A DNA stretch of 64,000 bases from Shimia thalassica (GTDB lineage: Bacteria; Pseudomonadota; Alphaproteobacteria; Rhodobacterales; Rhodobacteraceae), in the NCBI RefSeq assembly GCF_001458215.1, contig NZ_CYTW01000002.1, forward strand, positions 124,001 through 188,000, given 5' to 3'. This document shows positions 16,108 to 26,151 of this stretch, piece after piece. Both the position numbers and the translations under genes were made by a program. The stretch's first letter is position 1, and each line of letters begins with the position of its first letter. Under the pieces are notes generated by a model. That model did no database searches and had not been told where the DNA came from. It was given only the letters and a program-made list of their open reading frames with translations.

Positions 16108-17853
16108 ATGAACCTTTTCACCGAAATACGCGGGCTGGTGATTGCCGCGCTGGAACAGATGCAATCCGAAGGCGTTTTGCCAGAGGGGTTGAACTTTGCC
16201 AATGTTGCGGTCGAGCCGCCTCGTGATGCCGCCCATGGTGACATGGCGACGAACGCTGCGATGGTGCTGGCCAAGCCTGCAAAAATGAAGCCGCGCGACA
16301 TCGCGGATACCTTGGCCTCAAAGCTGGCGGCGGATCCCCGTGTGACGAATGCAGAAGTGGCTGGACCCGGCTTTTTGAACCTGCGCCTTGCAACCGAACT
16401 GTGGCAAGGTCTGGTCAAGTCTGCCTTGGAAACGAGGGCCGATTTCGGGCGCTCGAAGATGGGCAAGGACCTGAAGGTCAACGTTGAATATGTGTCGGCG
16501 AACCCAACCGGCCCGCTGCACGTGGGCCACACCCGCGGTGCTGTTTTCGGGGATGCCCTGGCCAGCCTGCTGGACTTCGTCGGGTATGATGTAACGCGCG
16601 AATACTATATCAATGACGGTGGTGCGCAGGTCGATGTTCTCGCGCGGTCTGTATACTTGCGGTATCTCGAAGCGCATGGTCAGGAAGTTGCCTTTGAAGA
16701 CGGGACCTATCCCGGGGATTATCTGATCCCTGTTGGTCAGGAACTGAAAGACAAGGTTGGGGATGCCTATGTGGGTCAGCCCGAAGATGTCTGGCTGCTT
16801 GAAATCCGGAACTTTGCAACCGAAGCGATGATGGATCTGATCCGTGCGGACCTCAAGGCGCTGGGCGTCGAGATGGACCTGTTCTACTCGGAAAAATCGC
16901 TATACGGCACCGGCAAGATTGAAGCCGCGCTGAAGTCTCTGGAAGACAAGGGGCTGATCTATGTTGGCGTGCTTGAGCCACCAAAAGGCAAAAAGCCCGA
17001 AGATTGGGAACCCCGCGAGCAGACCTTGTTCAAATCAACGGATCACGGAGACGACGTCGACCGGCCGGTGAAAAAATCTGATGGCGCATGGACCTATTTT
17101 GCGCCAGATATCGCGTACCACTATGACAAGGTGTCTCGTGGCTATGATGAGCTGATCGATGTCTTTGGCGCGGATCACGGCGGCTATGTCAAACGGATGA
17201 AGGCGGCTGTTTCGGCCTTGTCCGATGGCAAGGTGCCTCTTGATATCAAACTGACCCAGTTGGTGAAGCTTTGGAAAAACGGCGAGCCGTTCAAAATGTC
17301 CAAGCGGGCAGGGACATTTATTACACTGCGTGACGTGGTGGATCAGGTCGGCGCGGACGTGACACGTTTTCACATGCTGACCCGCAAGAACGACGCGCCT
17401 TTGGACTTTGACTTTGACAAGGTTCTCGAGCAATCCAAAGACAATCCGGTGTTCTATGTTCAATATGCCCATGCCCGGGTGTGTTCGGTTCTGCGCAAGG
17501 CCGAAGAAGCGGGCATCGTTGCAGACGATACCACACTGGCGGCTGCGGATTTGTCCAAGCTGTCACATGACGCCGAAATTTCGGTTGCGAAAAAGATCGC
17601 CGAATGGCCGCGTCTGGTCGAGATCGCGGGCCGGACAAACGAACCCCACCGCGTTGCCTTCTATCTGTATGAATTGGCCAGCGAACTTCACGCATTCTGG
17701 AACAAAGGCAACGAAGATCCGTCTTTGAGATTCATTCAGGAAGGTGATGTGGCAACGTCACAGGCGAAAATCGCCCTCGCACGTGCCGTAGCCGTTGTTA
17801 TTTCTGCAGGTCTTGGTATTCTTGGCGTAACTCCAGCGCAGGAGATGCGATAA
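16108..17853 (+). CDS. argS: arginyl-tRNA synthetase
   Basis: A 581-residue class I aminoacyl-tRNA synthetase of normal length. The N-terminal Add1 domain (about 1-110) is followed by the signature HVGHTRG (HIGH variant, about 137), the central catalytic core, KMSKRAG (KMSKS variant, about 398) and the C-terminal DALR anticodon-binding domain (about 455-581). It charges tRNA-Arg. It heads the run argS-SPOR-nagZ-scpA-scpB. Confidence 0.95.
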   Translation: MNLFTEIRGLVIAALEQMQSEGVLPEGLNFANVAVEPPRDAAHGDMATNAAMVLAKPAKMKPRDIADTLASKLAADPRVTNAEVAGPGFLNLRLATELWQGLVKSALETRADFGRSKMGKDLKVNVEYVSANPTGPLHVGHTRGAVFGDALASLLDFVGYDVTREYYINDGGAQVDVLARSVYLRYLEAHGQEVAFEDGTYPGDYLIPVGQELKDKVGDAYVGQPEDVWLLEIRNFATEAMMDLIRADLKALGVEMDLFYSEKSLYGTGKIEAALKSLEDKGLIYVGVLEPPKGKKPEDWEPREQTLFKSTDHGDDVDRPVKKSDGAWTYFAPDIAYHYDKVSRGYDELIDVFGADHGGYVKRMKAAVSALSDGKVPLDIKLTQLVKLWKNGEPFKMSKRAGTFITLRDVVDQVGADVTRFHMLTRKNDAPLDFDFDKVLEQSKDNPVFYVQYAHARVCSVLRKAEEAGIVADDTTLAAADLSKLSHDAEISVAKKIAEWPRLVEIAGRTNEPHRVAFYLYELASELHAFWNKGNEDPSLRFIQEGDVATSQAKIALARAVAVVISAGLGILGVTPAQEMR

Positions 17854-17927
17854 AACTGCACGTCGCGCGGGGTTGAGGCAAAGGCAAGACAACCCCGGTG
17901 ACAACGTATCGCCGGTGTAGCGAGGCG

Positions 17928-18929
17928 ATGATGGCAGATATTCCGATGGCGGAGCAGGGAGAGTCTCCTGCAAACCCCCGTTCGCTAGGCGTGCTGGTCA
18001 ATTGGACCGGGGCAGTGGTTTCACTGGCCTTGGTGGCAGGGACCTGCGTCTGGGGCTATAAACTTTTGGTGCGCGATGTCAGCGGTGTTCCCGTTGTTCG
18101 CGCAGTAGAAGGCCCGATGCGCACACGCCCCGAAAATCCAGGTGGAAGTCAGGCCGCCCATCAAGGGTTGGCTGTGAATGCGATTGCCGCCGATGGCGAG
18201 GCGGCAGCGCCTGCTGATCGGCTTGTGCTCGCGCCCCCACCGATTTCTCTTGAACAAGATGACCTCGCGGTGACGCCCGTGATTGTGCCGGTGCATGCCT
18301 CGCCGGATGTGTCCGAAGACGAAATCGCCAAAACAGAAGATATCGTTGCGCCCGCGCCGCTTGATCTGACCCAAATGTCATCGATCGAGGCTCTGGCAGA
18401 ACAATTGGCGGGGAATGCCACGCCGCTCCAGCCTGTGGGCGAAGGCGAGGATCAACCGGTCAAGGTGTCTTTGAATGATGTCGCGGCGAGCGACGAGGTT
18501 GCTCCTCTTGCCGAACCCGAAGCCGTTGAAGAAACCAAACCCAAGGTCATTGGTGGTCTCAAAAAGTCTTTGCGCCCACAATTGCGCCCTGCAAACCTCG
18601 CGGCGACGCCAGTGATTGTTGCCTCGACCGAGGCGATTGCGGCGGCTCCGTCTGTAACGGACGCCAGCAGCATCCCGGCCGGCACGCATCTTGTTCAACT
18701 TGGTGCCTATGCCAGTTCCGAGATTGCAGCCGCTGAGTGGGGCAAGATGCTGACGCGGTTCGAGGATTACCTTGGTGACAAAACACGCGTCATTCAAAAG
18801 GCCCGCAGTGGCGGACGGGATTTTTATCGTCTGCGTGCCATGGGGTTTGTCGACCTGAGCGATGCGCGCCGTTTGTGTTCAGCCCTCAAAGCCGAGAGAG
18901 CGGATTGCATTCCGGTGACTACACGGTGA
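17928..18929 (+). CDS. SPOR-domain membrane protein
   Basis: A bitopic protein of about 333 residues. Near the N terminus there is a single membrane span (about 28-47, VVSLALVAGTCVWGYKLL). A long acidic Pro/Ala-rich periplasmic linker follows, then a C-terminal SPOR domain of about 75 residues beginning AGTHLVQLGAYASSEIAAAE. SPOR domains bind glycan strands lacking stem peptides at the division septum. ATGATG at 17928/17931 is the likely start; an upstream GTG at 17898 is open but lacks a ribosome site. The stop overlaps nagZ by four bases, consistent with a shared cell-wall role. Confidence 0.85.
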   Translation: MMADIPMAEQGESPANPRSLGVLVNWTGAVVSLALVAGTCVWGYKLLVRDVSGVPVVRAVEGPMRTRPENPGGSQAAHQGLAVNAIAADGEAAAPADRLVLAPPPISLEQDDLAVTPVIVPVHASPDVSEDEIAKTEDIVAPAPLDLTQMSSIEALAEQLAGNATPLQPVGEGEDQPVKVSLNDVAASDEVAPLAEPEAVEETKPKVIGGLKKSLRPQLRPANLAATPVIVASTEAIAAAPSVTDASSIPAGTHLVQLGAYASSEIAAAEWGKMLTRFEDYLGDKTRVIQKARSGGRDFYRLRAMGFVDLSDARRLCSALKAERADCIPVTTR

Positions 18930-19918
18930 GCCGGTTTAATGCGACAATCTTTGGATGCGAGGGGCTTAAGCTTACCGCAGACGAAAAATCCTTTTTTCGG
19001 GATGTAAAGCCATTTGGGTTCATCCTGTTTGGGCGCAATGTGGACAACGCAGAGCAAATTCGCGCCTTGTGCGATGAGTTGCGCAGCTGCGTCGATCACG
19101 ATGCACCGATCCTGATTGATCAGGAAGGTGGGCGCGTGCAACGCCTTAGACCGCCCCTGGCCACAGAATGGACGCCGCCGCTTGATTTTGTGATGGCTGC
19201 CGGTGAACAGGCCGAACGTGCCATGTATTTGCGCTATTGCATCACCGCAAAGGAACTCAGGGCCGTTGGCGTTGACGCCAATTGCGCGCCTTTGGTCGAT
19301 GTGGCTTGCGCCGAAACACATCCATTTTTGAAAAACCGCTGTTATGGCACATCGCAGGACGCGGTTGCGACCTTGGGGCGGGCTGTCGCCAACGGCATGG
19401 CGGACGGCGGCGTATATTCGGTTTTGAAACACATTCCGGGGCATGGACGGGCGCAGGCCGACAGCCACAAGGATTTGCCACGCGTACCGGTCAACCGGGC
19501 CGAGTTGGACCGTGATTTCGCCCCCTTTCAGGCCTTGAATGATCTGCCCATGGGGATGACGGCGCATCTTGTTTATGAAGCATTGGATGATTTGCCCGCG
19601 ACCACATCCCCGAAAATGATGCGCCTGATCCGCGAAGAGATCGGCTTTGACGGGTTGATCATGACGGATGACATCTCGATGCAGGCGCTTTCCGGGCCTC
19701 TCGCAGATCGGTCTGCCGCCTCTATTGCGGCGGGATGTGATGTTGTTTTGCACTGCAACGGCAATTTTGCCGAGATGCAGGAAGTCGCCGCAGCCAGCGG
19801 TGACATGCAGGAAACCGCCCAGAGGCGGGCCGAAACGGTGCTCGCGCAGCGCCCGCAAGCGGTAAAGGTTGACATTCAAACGCTCTCTGACGAACTTGAA
19901 GCCCTTCTAGCAGGGTAA
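18926..19918 (+). CDS. nagZ: beta-N-acetylhexosaminidase
   Basis: A 330-residue glycoside hydrolase family 3 enzyme. The hallmark is KHIPGHGRAQADSHKDLP, which carries the mobile His-loop acid/base residue, and the nucleophile Asp is in GLIMTDDISMQAL. The start is GTG at 18926, overlapping the SPOR stop (GTGA); the upstream frame to 18875 lies in that gene. NagZ removes GlcNAc from anhydro-muropeptides in peptidoglycan recycling, in the cytoplasm. Confidence 0.92.
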   Translation: MSRFNATIFGCEGLKLTADEKSFFRDVKPFGFILFGRNVDNAEQIRALCDELRSCVDHDAPILIDQEGGRVQRLRPPLATEWTPPLDFVMAAGEQAERAMYLRYCITAKELRAVGVDANCAPLVDVACAETHPFLKNRCYGTSQDAVATLGRAVANGMADGGVYSVLKHIPGHGRAQADSHKDLPRVPVNRAELDRDFAPFQALNDLPMGMTAHLVYEALDDLPATTSPKMMRLIREEIGFDGLIMTDDISMQALSGPLADRSAASIAAGCDVVLHCNGNFAEMQEVAAASGDMQETAQRRAETVLAQRPQAVKVDIQTLSDELEALLAG

Positions 19919-19922
19919 GGGA

Positions 19923-20720
19923 ATGTCCGAAGAGACAGGTCAAAGTGAATTCCAGTTATCGGTGGCGGATCGGCTTGTTGCCGAAGCATTGATTGTGGAC
20001 GTTGACGGGTTCGAGGGCCCTCTCGACCTGTTGTTAAGCCTGTCCCGCACCCAAAAGGTGGACCTGCGCACGATTTCCATTCTGCAATTGGCACGCCAGT
20101 ATCTGGCTTTTGTCGAAAAAGCCAAACAGCTTCGCCTGGAACTGGCAGCAGATTACCTTGTGATGGCGGCTTGGCTGGCCTTTTTGAAATCCAGACTCCT
20201 TTTGCCGCCCGACCCTTCGGAAGAGGGGCCAACGGGGGAAGAACTGGCAGCGCACCTGGCGTTCCAGCTGGAGCGGTTGCAGGCGATGCGAGATGCCGCG
20301 GCCAAGTTGATGGCGCGTGACCGTTTGGGACGCGACTTTTTTGCCCGTGGCGTCCCCGAGGACGTCACCCGCATTCGCCGAGTGACCTATTCCGCCACCT
20401 TGCTGGACCTGATGCAGGGCTATGCCCGTATTCGCACGCGGGATGATTTCCGGCCTTTTGTTCTGGATCGAGACTCGGTCTACACGATGGAAGAAGCGCT
20501 TGAGCGGCTGCGCGGAATGTTGGGGTTCTCGGGGCAGTGGACCGACATCAACAGCTATCTGCCGGTGGGGTGGGAAAATGATCCCAAGAAGCGGCGTTCG
20601 GCCACGGCCGCGACTTTTGCCGCGTCGCTGGAGCTTGTGAAAGAAGGCAAAGCGGAAATCCGTCAATCCGAAGTATTCGCACCGATTCAGGTGCGCAAAA
20701 AAGATAGAAATCATGTCTGA
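19923..20720 (+). CDS. scpA: segregation and condensation protein A
   Basis: A 265-residue kleisin. The N-terminal segment VDGFEGPLDLLLSLSRTQKVDLR is split across the usual ScpA signature and the LAADYLVMAAWLAFLKSRLLLP helix follows. The C-terminal winged helix binds Smc. The ATG is four bases after nagZ and the stop overlaps scpB by eight bases. It works with ScpB and Smc (not in this window) in chromosome condensation. Confidence 0.93.
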   Translation: MSEETGQSEFQLSVADRLVAEALIVDVDGFEGPLDLLLSLSRTQKVDLRTISILQLARQYLAFVEKAKQLRLELAADYLVMAAWLAFLKSRLLLPPDPSEEGPTGEELAAHLAFQLERLQAMRDAAAKLMARDRLGRDFFARGVPEDVTRIRRVTYSATLLDLMQGYARIRTRDDFRPFVLDRDSVYTMEEALERLRGMLGFSGQWTDINSYLPVGWENDPKKRRSATAATFAASLELVKEGKAEIRQSEVFAPIQVRKKDRNHV

Positions 20721-21375
20721 CGATATCGAACCCCAAGAAGAAAGCCTGTTCGAAGCGCCGCCAATCGCGGAACAAGAGCGCATGTGCGAGGCCATTCTTT
20801 TTGCCAGTGCGGAACCCGTGACGGTGAAAGAGTTGAACAGTCGCATGCCACATGGGTGCGATGCTGCCGAAGCCTTGGTGCATTTGCGCAAGCGGTATGA
20901 AGGGCGGGGGGTGCGCGTCGTGCGTGTCGGTGATTCCTGGGCCATGCGAACCGCGCCGGATCTCGGGTTCTTGATGCAAAAGGAAATGGTCGAGTCGCGC
21001 AAGCTGTCCCGTGCGGCGATCGAAACTCTGGCGATCATTGCCTATCATCAGCCCGTCACCCGCGCAGAAATCGAAGAAATCAGGGGCGTCAGCGTCAGCC
21101 GTGGTACGGTGGATCAGCTTCTCGAGATGGAGTGGATCCGGTTTGGGCGCCGCAAAATGACGCCGGGGCGCCCCGTTACCTTTGTTGTCACGTCCGAGTT
21201 TCTTGATCACTTTGGTCTGGAAAATGCCCGTGATTTGCCTGGCTTGAAAGAATTGCGGGCGGCGGGCCTTTTGGAAAACCGTCCCCCTCCGGGCCTTATG
21301 CCAAAGCTGGGCAGCGAGCCGGACGACGAGATGGACGAGGTCATCGAAGACCAGTCCGAGATGTTCGAGGAATAA
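20713..21375 (+). CDS. scpB: segregation and condensation protein B
   Basis: A 220-residue protein of two winged-helix domains. Diagnostic segments are MCEAILFASAEPVT and LSRAAIETLAIIAYHQPVTR, followed by EEIRGVSVSRGTVDQLLE. The C-terminal tail (about 185-220) is acidic. It overlaps scpA by eight bases (ATGTCTGA), so translation is coupled. Partner of ScpA in the Smc complex. Confidence 0.93.
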   Translation: MSDDIEPQEESLFEAPPIAEQERMCEAILFASAEPVTVKELNSRMPHGCDAAEALVHLRKRYEGRGVRVVRVGDSWAMRTAPDLGFLMQKEMVESRKLSRAAIETLAIIAYHQPVTRAEIEEIRGVSVSRGTVDQLLEMEWIRFGRRKMTPGRPVTFVVTSEFLDHFGLENARDLPGLKELRAAGLLENRPPPGLMPKLGSEPDDEMDEVIEDQSEMFEE

Positions 21376-21491
21376 GGCCATCTGGCGATGTTCCGCTGTT
21401 TCTTAACGAAATGTAAGCCACGCCTTATTCTAGGCGTATTTCGTGCCTATATATGATACTGAGGCAGTAGAAAAAATCTTTGGAGGGCGTC

Positions 21492-21719
21492 ATGAACGCG
21501 AACCAGATCATTAATATGGTAACTCGTATGCTCGTTCGTCGGGTTGTGAACTTTGGCGTTAACGCTGGTGTTAAGGCGATGTCGTCCGGCACGGACAGTG
21601 CTGGTCGCGCTGAGCCACAGCAGGATCGCCCACAGCGTTCTGTACCGAACAATGGCCAGCAAACGGCCAAGCAAGCGAAACAAGCGATGCGTATGGCACG
21701 CAGAATGGGCCGTTTCTAA
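21492..21719 (+). CDS. small basic hypothetical protein (75 aa)
   Basis: A 75-residue protein with the ATG after GGAGGGCGTC; a start at 21480 would add four residues. The N-terminal 35 residues may form an amphipathic helix (QIINMVTRMLVRRVVNFGVN). A polar Gln-rich middle follows, and the C terminus is basic (KQAKQAMRMARRMGRF). No known domain. Similar small proteins occur in roseobacters by recollection. Its stop overlaps the convergent MFS gene by four bases. Confidence 0.65.
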   Translation: MNANQIINMVTRMLVRRVVNFGVNAGVKAMSSGTDSAGRAEPQQDRPQRSVPNNGQQTAKQAKQAMRMARRMGRF

Positions 21720-22861
21720 ACGGACTTCTCTGGCTGGGTCCGTGATGTTCGGGCCCACAATGCCTCGGCCGCGCCCATAAGGGTCAGCGCCGCAGATATC
21801 CACAAACACAGATTGATCCCAAAGCTCTCGTATCCGGGACGGTAAAGAACCGTCGCGGCAAAAACGCTTGCATACATCGTGGTTGAATTAAGCCCCATCA
21901 CCGCGCCACGCTGGCTCGGGTCCAGACGGCTCAGGCGGCTGACGGTCAGGTTCAGACCCAGATGTTGCAGAACACCCCATCCAAACATCAACGCGACGAT
22001 CATGGCATAGCTGTGGGTCCAGGCCGACATACCGACATAATAGATCGCAAGACCGCTGAACACGGCCAGGAGCCCACGGCGCGGCCCAACCTTGTCGAGC
22101 CACGGATCAAACAACATCGCGGCACCGAACCCCAGACCATAGGATAGGGTCAACCAGCCCGCCTCGCCGACGTTGCGGTGCAGGGCGTCTGTCAGGTGGG
22201 CGCCAAGATAGTTGTAGACGCCATAGAACCCCGTTCCCAACATCAAGACGGAAAACAATGCAGGCAAGATGCCAGGCACCTGAACCGCGCTGATTGGGGA
22301 CGTGACCTTGGTTGCCGGTACGTGCGGTGGAAAGCTGGCTTTAAGCAATACAATCAAGATCACAAGAGACCCAAACCCAAGCAGCCCGAACACAGCGCGC
22401 CAATGGATCAGGTCCGCGACATAGGCCGAGAGCGTGACACCACCAACCATCGAAAGGGTCCAGCCGGTCAGGACCATGCCCATAGTTCGGGATTCCTGCC
22501 CCTTTGGCGAAATGATCGCTGCGAGTGAATAAATGGCCGGCAGCGCCATACCTGCGCCGGCACCGACGACGCCCTGTCCGATGCTCAGCACGGTCAGATT
22601 GGTGGCTGCGATGCTAAACCCCAAGCCGATCAGGATAAGCACCAGACCCGTTTCCAATGCCTTGTGTGGCCCGACCTTGTCCGCTCTGGGCGCGAAGAAA
22701 AGCGCGGACAGGGCGACGCTGATCCCGTAGATGGCGGCCGCCGTCATCACGTCAGATGTCCGTTCCGCGCCCACGCCCGAGGCCACTTCCGCCGCGATGG
22801 GCGAGAGAACCAGTGAATTGGCTCCAATCAATCCAACGGAGATCATCAGCAAAAGAATCAT
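21716..22861 (-). CDS. MFS transporter
   Basis: A 381-residue protein with about twelve hydrophobic segments. It has the MFS loop-2/3 motif in degenerate form (FFAPRADKVGPHKALETG) and a second copy in the other half (DPWLDKVGPRRGLLAV), consistent with the DHA1/drug- or sugar-efflux type. The substrate is unknown. It is divergent from an Lrp/AsnC regulator across 74 bases, which suggests regulation by that protein. Confidence 0.83.
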   Translation of the reverse strand: MILLLMISVGLIGANSLVLSPIAAEVASGVGAERTSDVMTAAAIYGISVALSALFFAPRADKVGPHKALETGLVLILIGLGFSIAATNLTVLSIGQGVVGAGAGMALPAIYSLAAIISPKGQESRTMGMVLTGWTLSMVGGVTLSAYVADLIHWRAVFGLLGFGSLVILIVLLKASFPPHVPATKVTSPISAVQVPGILPALFSVLMLGTGFYGVYNYLGAHLTDALHRNVGEAGWLTLSYGLGFGAAMLFDPWLDKVGPRRGLLAVFSGLAIYYVGMSAWTHSYAMIVALMFGWGVLQHLGLNLTVSRLSRLDPSQRGAVMGLNSTTMYASVFAATVLYRPGYESFGINLCLWISAALTLMGAAEALWARTSRTQPEKSV

Positions 22862-22935
22862 CGGTGCTACCCTTGATGTGGTGAATGGTGTTCAGCTAAC
22901 CAGATAGAGGCAGGATCACGTTCGGGGAATATTTG

Positions 22936-23472
22936 ATGACCAAGCGCAATGAAGAAACAGATAATCTTCAGCCAAACAGGCCAAGAGCCAAGCCGCTGGA
23001 TGCTTTGGATCGAAAGATATTAAGCGCGCTTGCCGAAGACTCGACACGCTCATACGCTGATCTCGGGCGCGAAGTGGGTTTGTCGGCCCCTGCCGTGCAT
23101 GAACGCGTCAAACGGTTACGGGCGACCGGCGTGATCAAACGCACCAGCGCGGACCTGCATGGGCCATCGCTCGGGAAAGATTTTCTGGCGTTTGTGCATG
23201 TCGAGGCAGCGGGCTGGGGCAAAACAGAGGGTGTCATGGAAATGGCACGCCTTCCCGAGGTCGAGGAAGTGCACGCGGTGACCGGTGATACCGGTCTGAT
23301 CCTCAAGGTGCGCATGGACTGTCCCGAGGCGATGGAGGGCTTTTTGTGGCGTATCTATGATATGCCCGGCGTGCGCAGCACGCGGACCTATGTTGTTCTG
23401 TCAACGCATCTCGAGCGTGGCGTTCAGGCCGGTATCACGCCCGAGCTGTCACAGGGTGACAACCTGAAATAG
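22936..23472 (+). CDS. Lrp/AsnC family transcriptional regulator
   Basis: A 178-residue regulator: basic N-terminal tail, HTH (about residues 22-75, LDRKILSALAEDSTRSYADLG and SAPAVHERVKRL) and the AsnC/RAM ligand-binding domain (about 80-160, including VEEVHAVTGDTGLILKV). The ATG at 22936 directly follows a TTG that would add one residue. It probably controls the divergent MFS gene in response to an amino acid. Confidence 0.86.
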   Translation: MTKRNEETDNLQPNRPRAKPLDALDRKILSALAEDSTRSYADLGREVGLSAPAVHERVKRLRATGVIKRTSADLHGPSLGKDFLAFVHVEAAGWGKTEGVMEMARLPEVEEVHAVTGDTGLILKVRMDCPEAMEGFLWRIYDMPGVRSTRTYVVLSTHLERGVQAGITPELSQGDNLK

Positions 23473-23476
23473 CGGC

Positions 23477-24553
23477 TTATACCGCTTTAAAATGTTTGGA
23501 CAGTTTCAGGCCCTGACCCTGATAGTTTGAGGCAATGCCGGACCCGTAAAGCTGTTCGGGGACATCCGACATACGTTCATAAACCAGACGCCCGACGACC
23601 TGTCCGTGTTCCAGAACAAAGGGCGCCTCGTGACAGCGCACTTCCAGAACACCTCGTGATCCTGCGCCACCGGCGGCGTCGTGGCCAAATCCGGGGTCAA
23701 AGAACCCCGCATAGTGCACACGGAATTCGCCCACCATTGCCAGATACGGCGCCATTTCAGCTGCATAGGCGGGCGGAATGTGCACTGCTTCGCGGCTGAC
23801 CAGAATATAGAAAGCGCCGGGGTCGAGAATGATTTTCCCGTCCGAGCTGCGCACATCTTCCCAATACTCAGACGGATCATAATGTCCGATATTATCAAGA
23901 TCGATCACGCCGGTATGGGGCTTCGCACGATAGCCGACCAGATCACCAGAGGCGGGTTTCAAATCGACCGAAAATCCCAAACCGTCGTCGATGACTGCTG
24001 TACCATCGACAAGTGGGCTGCGCTCGTGAAGCACGCTCAAGTCCGCATCCGTCAGGATACTTTGGCCTTTTCTGAACCGAATTTGGTTCAGCCGCATTCC
24101 GGGACGCACAAGCACCGAAAAAGATCGCGGGCAAATTTCTGCAAACAGCGGTCCGGTATATCCCGGAGGAATACGATCAAACTCGGTTCCGCCATCTGTG
24201 ATGGTGCGGGTCAAAAGATCAAGACGGCCGGTCGAGCTTTTGGCATTTGCGACCGCTTGAACGTTTTCCGGCAGGTTCAGCGATTCCATCAAAGGCACGA
24301 CATAAACGCAGCCCTTTTCCAGAACCGCGCCGTCGTTCAGGTCGATACGGTGCATTTCAAACTCGTCGAGACGCGACATGACCGTGCGGTCATGTCCGGC
24401 AAGAAAAGAGGCACGCACACGGTACGCCACGGTTCCCAAACGCAGATCAAGACTAGCCGGTTGGACCTGTCCTTCGACAGGAGCGGGATCGGCGATGATC
24501 TCTCCGTTGCACAGCATGGTTTCGATGGTCTGGCTGGGTAAAACGCCGGTCAT
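23477..24553 (-). CDS. dcd: 2'-deoxycytidine 5'-triphosphate deaminase, double-length form
   Basis: A 358-residue protein, nearly twice the length of E. coli Dcd (193), as seen in alphaproteobacteria. The first half has QPASLDLRLG and AKSSTGRLDL, the Dcd/dUTPase-fold nucleotide-binding and catalytic motifs, with GTEFDRIPPGYTGPLFAEI; the second half is a second dUTPase-like fold with YAAEMAPYLAMVGEFRVHYAG and ending in GQGLKLSKHFK. It converts dCTP to dUTP for dTMP synthesis. The ATG at 24553 has GGGAGAA upstream. A tRNA gene with its own terminator lies just upstream. Confidence 0.85.
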   Translation of the reverse strand: MTGVLPSQTIETMLCNGEIIADPAPVEGQVQPASLDLRLGTVAYRVRASFLAGHDRTVMSRLDEFEMHRIDLNDGAVLEKGCVYVVPLMESLNLPENVQAVANAKSSTGRLDLLTRTITDGGTEFDRIPPGYTGPLFAEICPRSFSVLVRPGMRLNQIRFRKGQSILTDADLSVLHERSPLVDGTAVIDDGLGFSVDLKPASGDLVGYRAKPHTGVIDLDNIGHYDPSEYWEDVRSSDGKIILDPGAFYILVSREAVHIPPAYAAEMAPYLAMVGEFRVHYAGFFDPGFGHDAAGGAGSRGVLEVRCHEAPFVLEHGQVVGRLVYERMSDVPEQLYGSGIASNYQGQGLKLSKHFKAV

Positions 24554-24583
24554 GAAATTCTCCCAAAATGCAATTCTGGATGT

Positions 24584-24621
24584 AAAAAACGCCCGGGCCT
24601 TGCGGCACACGGGCGATTTTT
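24584..24621 (-). terminator. terminator of the tRNA-Pro gene
   Basis: Stem CGCCCG (24590-24595) with CGGGCG (24610-24615), flanked by A6 and ATTTTT, so it can act on either strand. It separates the minus-strand tRNA transcript from the dcd gene. Confidence 0.7.
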
Positions 24622-24623
24622 AG

Positions 24624-24700
24624 TGGTCGGGCTAGCAGGACTCGAACCTGCGACCTTCCGTCCCCCAGACGGACGCGCTACCAGGCTGCGCCATAGCCCG
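24624..24700 (-). tRNA. tRNA-Pro (GGG)
   Basis: On the minus strand the sequence folds as a 77-nt tRNA: acceptor stem CGGGCTA/TAGCCCG, D arm TGGCGCAGCCTGGTAGCGCG, anticodon arm TCCGT-CTGGGGG-ACGGA with anticodon GGG, T arm with GGTTCGAGTCC, discriminator A and an encoded CCA (24624-24626). It reads proline CCC/CCU codons. Confidence 0.97.
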
Positions 24701-24716
24701 ACGATGGGGCGTTCAT

Positions 24717-24744
24717 AACGTATTTGAGGGTGGGGGCAAGTCAA
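24717..24744 (-). promoter_or_regulatory. candidate sigma-70 promoter of tRNA-Pro
   Basis: On the minus strand, TTGACT (24744-24739), a 16-bp spacer and TACGTT (24722-24717), ending 17 bases before the tRNA 5' end. The -35 is near consensus and the -10 is weak. Confidence 0.45.
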
Positions 24745-24760
24745 AAAACGCAAACTTTGA

Positions 24761-25708
<948 letters not shown>

Positions 25709-25723
25709 CGCGATGGCCCTGCC

Positions 25724-26026
25724 TTATTTCTTGTTTCCAGATGCAACCCGCTCTTTCATCAAGTGAGACGGGCGGAAGGTCAAAACGCGCCGTGGATTGA
25801 TCGGCACCTCTTCCCCTGTTTTTGGATTGCGGCCCACGCGTGCTGCTTTGTCGCGAACGCTAAATGTGCCAAATGACGAGATCTTGACCTGCTCGCCTTC
25901 TACAAGTGAATCGGACATATGGGCCAATACACTTTCTACGAGCTGCGCTGAGTCATTGCGTGACAGGCCGACTTCTCTGAAGACAGCTTCACTCAAATCC
26001 ATGCGTGTCAAAGTTTTCTCGCTCAT
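25724..26026 (-). CDS. ihfA: integration host factor subunit alpha
   Basis: A 100-residue DNA-bending protein of the HU/IHF family. It has the family segment [20 protein letters not shown] with the intercalating Pro. The ATG at 26026 ([16 protein letters not shown]) is the usual IhfA start; an upstream in-frame reading adds ten residues. IHF bends DNA in transcription, replication and recombination as a heterodimer with IhfB. Located between fabH and the MerR gene. Confidence 0.93.
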   Translation of the reverse strand: MSEKTLTRMDLSEAVFREVGLSRNDSAQLVESVLAHMSDSLVEGEQVKISSFGTFSVRDKAARVGRNPKTGEEVPINPRRVLTFRPSHLMKERVASGNKK

Positions 26027-26151
26027 TTCGTTAATCCCCCGCGTTGTACCCGCCAACTTTAGGGGGAAGGAATTTTCCGAGTCAATATCAACGACTTGGA
26101 AAGAGCAGTTTAGATGGGTTTGTTAACGCTCTGTTAACGATTCCGGAGGCA

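Noticed and set aside
18824-19879. 351-codon minus-strand frame opposite nagZ
   Set aside because: Antisense shadow of nagZ, with no ribosome site and low-complexity basic composition.
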